Below, one piece after another: positions 7,103-9,598 of a stretch of DNA of 9,598 nt. The notes below the pieces were generated by a model, which searched no databases, had not been told where the DNA came from, and saw only the letters and a program-made list of their open reading frames with translations. The stretch is from the NCBI GenBank assembly GCA_031260865.1, contig JAISKQ010000320.1, forward strand, positions 1-9,598, read 5' to 3'. Each line of letters begins with the position of its first letter. Within the stretch, counting starts at the first letter, position 1. Origin of the DNA: Prevotella sp. GTDB taxonomy: Bacteria; Bacteroidota; Bacteroidia; Bacteroidales; Dysgonomonadaceae. Made by a program: the position numbers and the translations under genes.

Positions 7103-7462
7103 ATGATTATAGAAGTTATAAAATCGAAGTTACATCGTGTTACCGTAACTGAAGCTAACTTGAATTACATCGGGAGCATCACGATTGATGAAGATTTGCT
7201 GGACGCTGCAAACCTGATTGAAGGCGAAAAAGTCCAAATTGTGAATAACAATAATGGGGAACGTCTCGAAACTTATGTTATCAGAGGAAAACGGGGATCG
7301 GGCGCGATATGCCTCAATGGAGCAGCGGCTCGGAAGGTACAACCGGGAGACGTTGTCATTATTATGTCTTATGCTCAAATGGATTTTGAAGAAGCCAAAT
7401 CTTTCAAACCATGGGTGGTATTCCCCGATACCAAAACCAATAAGTTAATAAGTAATAAGTAG
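7103..7462 (+). CDS. panD: Aspartate 1-decarboxylase proenzyme
   Basis: A 119-residue pyruvoyl-dependent enzyme that decarboxylates L-aspartate to beta-alanine, the co-substrate of PanC. The chain self-cleaves between Gly24 and Ser25 in NYIGSIT (21-27), turning Ser25 into the pyruvoyl cofactor. Arg54 and Tyr58 (GERLETY, 52-58), both needed for activity or processing in characterised homologues, are at the expected positions. So are [20 protein letters not shown] (64-83) and IIMSYAQM (86-93). The last residues (LISNK) and the TAG stop are encoded within the start of a heptamer repeat array that begins at 7446, so the array has replaced or overrun the original end of the gene. Length is still normal for the family (about 115-130), so function should be unaffected. 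Confidence 0.97.
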   Translation: MIIEVIKSKLHRVTVTEANLNYIGSITIDEDLLDAANLIEGEKVQIVNNNNGERLETYVIRGKRGSGAICLNGAAARKVQPGDVVIIMSYAQMDFEEAKSFKPWVVFPDTKTNKLISNK

Positions 7463-7522
7463 TAAGTAGTAAGTAATAAGTGATGAGTGATAAGTAGTAA
7501 GTGGTGAGTAATAAGTAGTAAG
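7446..7522 (+). repeat. Tandem heptamer array (11 units, TNRTRAG)
   Basis: Eleven perfectly phased 7-bp units: TAATAAG x2, TAGTAAG x2, TAATAAG, TGATGAG, TGATAAG, TAGTAAG, TGGTGAG, TAATAAG, TAGTAAG. The first two units and part of the third encode the panD C-terminus and stop. Because 7 is not a multiple of 3 and most units contain TAA or TAG, the array stops plus-strand translation in all three frames. Its end overlaps the 60/67-bp repeat that follows. Confidence 0.9.
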
Positions 7523-7570
7523 TACTTTGAACTTAAAACTTAAAACTTTCTTGTAACTTGTAACCAAAAT

Positions 7571-7603
7571 ATGAGTAGTAAGTACTTTGAACTTAAAACT
7601 TAA
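7571..7603 (+). other. Short upstream ORF in the tandem repeat (first)
   Basis: The ATG closing the first repeat unit opens MSSKYFELKT followed by TAA, ten codons. It is created by the repeat itself; whether it is translated is unknown. Confidence 0.3.
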
Positions 7604-7637
7604 AACTCAAAACTTTCTTGTAACTTGTAACTAAAAC

Positions 7638-7697
7638 ATGAGTAGTAAGTACTTTGAACTTAAAACTCAAAACTCAAAACTTTCTTGTAACTCGTAA
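7638..7697 (+). other. Short upstream ORF ending 7 nt before the MATE start
   Basis: The ATG closing the second repeat unit opens a 19-codon ORF beginning MSSKYFELKT, with TAA at 7695-7697. One heptamer difference (ACTCAAA for ACTTAAA) removes the early stop seen in the preceding copy. If translated, a ribosome terminating here could re-initiate at the MATE ATG (7705). This is inference from geometry alone. Confidence 0.3.
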
Positions 7698-7704
7698 CTT
7701 CTCA

Positions 7705-9033
7705 ATGGTATATTCATATAAAGATATATGGAAGGTCAGCGTACCCATTATGCTAAGCTTGTTGGCTCAGAATGTGGTACAGCTCACCGACACTTTCTTT
7801 CTCGGTCATGTAGGCGGCATCGAACAAAGCGCTTCGGGACTGGCAGGGCTATACTATATCGCTATTTTTACCGTGTGCTTCGGGTTCAGTGTCGGAAGCC
7901 AGATAATGATAAGCCGACGCAACGGAGAACACAATTACAAAAGGATTGGCGAGATCGTAATACAAGGAACGTTGTTTTTGCAGCTTTTCGCGCTTATCTT
8001 GTTTTTTCTTTCCACCTTCTTGCTGGAAAATGTTCTATCCCAATTCATGAAGTCTCCGGAAGTGTATGCCGCGACGGAAAAATACCTTTCGTGGCGGATA
8101 TACGGTTTCTTTTTCGCGGCTGTCAATGTGATGTTTCGGGCGTTTTATGTCGGCATAGCCCGTACAAAAGTCTTAACCCTGAATGCCATCGTAATGGCTG
8201 TCGCCAATATCATAGGAGATTACGCCCTGATATTCGGCAAGTTGGGCTGCCCCGAAATGGGCATCGAAGGAGCGGCGATAGCCTCGGTGCTGGCTGAAGC
8301 TATATCGGTTTTGTTTTTTGTCGTATATACCTTTGCCACAGTCGATTTTGAAAAATATGGTTTTGTGAAGATGAAATTCAGGTTGTCCATAATAAGGAGC
8401 ATTTTGAGTATATCTTCCTTTACAATGATACAATACCTTATATCCATGTCCACATGGTTTATGTTCTTCATCGCCATTGAGCAACATTCCGAAGATTCAC
8501 TGAAAATAACCAACCTTGTCCGAAGTTTCTACATGGTGTATTTTATTCCGATGAACGCGCTTGCCACCACGGCAAACACATTGGTGGGAAACACCATCGG
8601 CGCGGGAAACATAAAGGGGGTATTGCCGCTTATCCGGAGAGTGGCTCTGTTAAACTTCGGCATTATCATCCTTATGATGGCGATAACGTTAGCTGCTCCT
8701 GAATTTTGGATTTCTTTCATAGCTCCTATCGACCAAGCGTCGCTTGTCGAAGATACGGTCATGCCGTTAATCGTGCTGTTGTTCTCCCTGCCTGTATCGG
8801 CGTTGGGCACGGTGGCGTTCAATTCCATTTCGGGTACAGGAAACACAAAGGCCGCGCTTATTCTGGAAACGATTACGATGGTAATCTATATCCTTGCCAT
8901 GTTGTGGATTGTGGTATACAAACAAATGTCGGTGGCTTGGTGCTGGACGGTGGAATATTTCTATTGGGGGTCTTTATTGATATTCTCCATCATCTACCTT
9001 ACGCGGGCTAAGTGGCAGAATAAGCGGATATAA
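7705..9033 (+). CDS. MATE-family multidrug/toxin efflux protein
   Basis: A 442-residue inner-membrane protein with about twelve predicted spans, the normal MATE size. The family exports cationic drugs or metabolites in exchange for Na+ or H+. Recognisable blocks are PIMLSLLAQNVVQLTDTFFLGHVGG (14-38), GFSVGSQIMISRRNGE (about 60-75), YVGIARTKVLTLNAIV (about 148-163) and FGKLGCPEMGIEGAAIAS (about 176-193). The second half repeats the pattern (PMNALATTANTLVGNTIGAG, and FNSISGTGNTKAALI near 372-386). An in-frame TTG at 7654 would add 17 residues, but those are encoded by the upstream repeat, so I start at the ATG at 7705, where MATE homology begins. The gene lies downstream of panD but is separated by 242 bp of repeats. 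Substrate cannot be inferred. No terminator was found after the stop. Confidence 0.94.
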   Translation: MVYSYKDIWKVSVPIMLSLLAQNVVQLTDTFFLGHVGGIEQSASGLAGLYYIAIFTVCFGFSVGSQIMISRRNGEHNYKRIGEIVIQGTLFLQLFALILFFLSTFLLENVLSQFMKSPEVYAATEKYLSWRIYGFFFAAVNVMFRAFYVGIARTKVLTLNAIVMAVANIIGDYALIFGKLGCPEMGIEGAAIASVLAEAISVLFFVVYTFATVDFEKYGFVKMKFRLSIIRSILSISSFTMIQYLISMSTWFMFFIAIEQHSEDSLKITNLVRSFYMVYFIPMNALATTANTLVGNTIGAGNIKGVLPLIRRVALLNFGIIILMMAITLAAPEFWISFIAPIDQASLVEDTVMPLIVLLFSLPVSALGTVAFNSISGTGNTKAALILETITMVIYILAMLWIVVYKQMSVAWCWTVEYFYWGSLLIFSIIYLTRAKWQNKRI

Positions 9034-9075
9034 TCTTTCCGTGAGCAGTCAACAGCCATCGGGAGATAGAAATAA

Positions 9076-9436
9076 AATAAAATTTAAACAGGCTCTAAAC
9101 AGGTTTTCGGAAATTTTCGTTATCTTGGGAATCAAAAAAATCTCACTAAAATTAAGGTTCAAGACCTTGCCTATATAGAATCGCTGCCTGTTAAAAAATA
9201 AATAAAACAGAAAAATACATGTCTAAAATTATCATTTTTTCATTCTAAATTTATCTAAATATATGAGTTGGAAGTTTTGAGTTTTAAGTAATAAGTAAAG
9301 AGTTACAAGTTACGAGTAATAAGTTTTGAGAGTACAAGATTTTAAGTTTGCAAGAAAAATGGAGCGAAGCGGTGTTACCTGAAAACTGTTACTTTTGTTA
9401 CTTTTTTAAGTTTTAAGAGCCTGTTTAAATTTTATT
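9076..9436. repeat. 21-bp perfect inverted repeat, arms 9076-9096 and 9416-9436
   Basis: The left arm contains AAATTTAAACAGGCTCT and the right arm AGAGCCTGTTTAAATTT. All 21 bases of each arm are exact reverse complements, 319 bp apart. If both arms are termini, the interval would be a small non-autonomous element. Alternatively, GAGCCTG may be the outer end of a longer repeat present twice in opposite orientations, which would point the right copy off the window end. No target-site duplication is evident. Confidence 0.75.
9264..9333 (-). repeat. Degenerate heptamer array, inverted relative to 7446-7707
   Basis: About ten phased 7-bp units with the core NRAGTNN: TGAGTTG, GAAGTTT, TGAGTTT, TAAGTAA x2, AGAGTTA, CAAGTTA, CGAGTAA, TAAGTTT, TGAGAGT. 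Bases 9272-9289 are the exact reverse complement of 7598-7615 in the tandem repeat upstream of the MATE gene, so the two arrays are related copies in opposite orientation flanking that gene. Confidence 0.8.
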
Positions 9437-9598
9437 GGTTTTATTATTTTATACTAACGCGTCATCGAGGTCTTGTCGTGCGTCAGCCAACGCCGTTTAC
9501 TTCATGGACAGGGCACCCGCAGGGCGAAAAAGGCGTAAAACGAAAACGTGTTTGAGCTTATCCGCCGATTCGGATATAACAGCGTTTGGAGCGAGTTT
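9437..9598 (+). other. GC-richer block, probable interspersed repeat, cut by window end
   Basis: After a short AT-rich start, the base composition shifts abruptly upward from about 9457. A small hairpin TATCCG-CCGATT-CGGATA spans 9559-9576. An open frame starting at ATG 9504 (MDRAPAGRKRRKTKTCLSL...) runs off the end after 31 codons. Its basic, low-information composition, and my recollection of similar peptides as spurious ORFs in Bacteroidota repeats, argue against a real gene. The opposite strand is interrupted by a stop. Confidence 0.4.

Larger units (their letters stand above)
7514..7707 (+). repeat. Three-copy 60/67-bp tandem repeat ending on a start codon
   Basis: Units are 7514-7573 (60 bp), 7574-7640 (67 bp) and 7641-7707 (67 bp). 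Each begins AGTAGTAAGTACTTTGAACT, continues with ACTTAAA/ACTCAAA heptamers, then TTTCTTGTAACTYGTAAC, and ends in ATG. The 7-bp length difference is exactly one heptamer: two, three and three copies before ACTTTCTTG. The ATG ending the third unit (7705-7707) is the start codon chosen for the MATE gene. No unique spacers are present, so this is not a CRISPR array. Confidence 0.9.
9034..9598. other. Gene-poor, repeat-rich tail of the window
   Basis: No supported complete gene. It holds one arm of a 21-bp inverted repeat (9076-9096), an AT-rich stretch with only trivial ORFs (9097-9263), a heptamer array (9264-9333), a short T-rich tandem GTTACTTTT-GTTACTTTT (9388-9405), the second arm (9416-9436) and a GC-richer block running off the end. 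The pattern suggests accumulated interspersed repeats downstream of the MATE gene. Confidence 0.6.

Noticed and set aside
7523..7529. TACTTTG in each repeat unit as a -7 promoter box
   Set aside because: It is one base short of TAnnTTTG, and no TTG lies at the expected -33 distance; possibly an activity to test but not supportable as a promoter.
7654..7704. 17-residue N-terminal extension of the MATE protein from a TTG start
   Set aside because: These codons are encoded by the third tandem repeat unit, and MATE-like sequence starts only at the ATG at 7705.
7514..7707. CRISPR array
   Set aside because: Units are contiguous and near-identical throughout, with no unique spacers and no cas genes in the window.
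9504..9598. Start of a new protein-coding gene (MDRAPAGRKRR...)
   Set aside because: Only 31 codons are visible, with basic low-information composition in a repeat-like block and no promoter; kept only as a caveat within the repeat entry.

Overview
The window reads as a chromosomal segment from a Bacteroidota genome, most likely order Bacteroidales. It is AT-rich with islands of higher GC inside genes. Starts are preceded by A/T-rich sequence rather than Shine-Dalgarno boxes, and several promoters fit the Bacteroidota -7 consensus TAnnTTTG. The gene families (DUF6056-like membrane protein, DUF4270 lipoprotein, a truncated starch-synthase-like protein beside panC) are typical of that phylum. 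Genus cannot be fixed from the sequence.

Layout: a palindromic repeat-like element (1-71) and a non-coding leader precede a small acidic protein of unknown function (300-629) and a glycine-zipper OmpA-type lipoprotein (672-1346). A 20-bp perfect terminator hairpin follows, and the promoter of the next gene, a DUF6056-like polytopic membrane protein (1456-2838), appears to be nested in it. Convergent to this, on the minus strand, lie a LysE-family exporter (2865-3512), a DUF4270 lipoprotein (3724-5127) and a 268-residue protein matching only the N-terminal domain of glycogen/starch synthase (5225-6031). Good terminator hairpins separate the last three. Divergent from the starch-synthase-like gene is panC-panD (6243-7462), two consecutive enzymes' genes for making pantothenate, spaced 14 bp apart. 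A MATE-family efflux protein (7705-9033) follows. The last 565 bp hold no convincing complete gene.

The most unusual content is repetitive. Eleven tandem heptamers (TNRTRAG) begin inside the 3' end of panD and supply its stop codon. They run into a three-unit 60/67-bp tandem repeat whose third unit ends exactly on the ATG of the MATE gene. Each of the first two junctions carries an equivalent ATG opening a short upstream ORF. A related heptamer array in inverted orientation lies downstream of the MATE gene (9264-9333), inside a 21-bp perfect inverted repeat (9076-9096 / 9416-9436). The window ends in what looks like further interspersed repeat sequence.

I do not see a clear new defence, CRISPR or mobile system. 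The heptamer/minisatellite arrangement around panD and the MATE gene, and the half-length starch-synthase-like gene, are the items most worth a second look.
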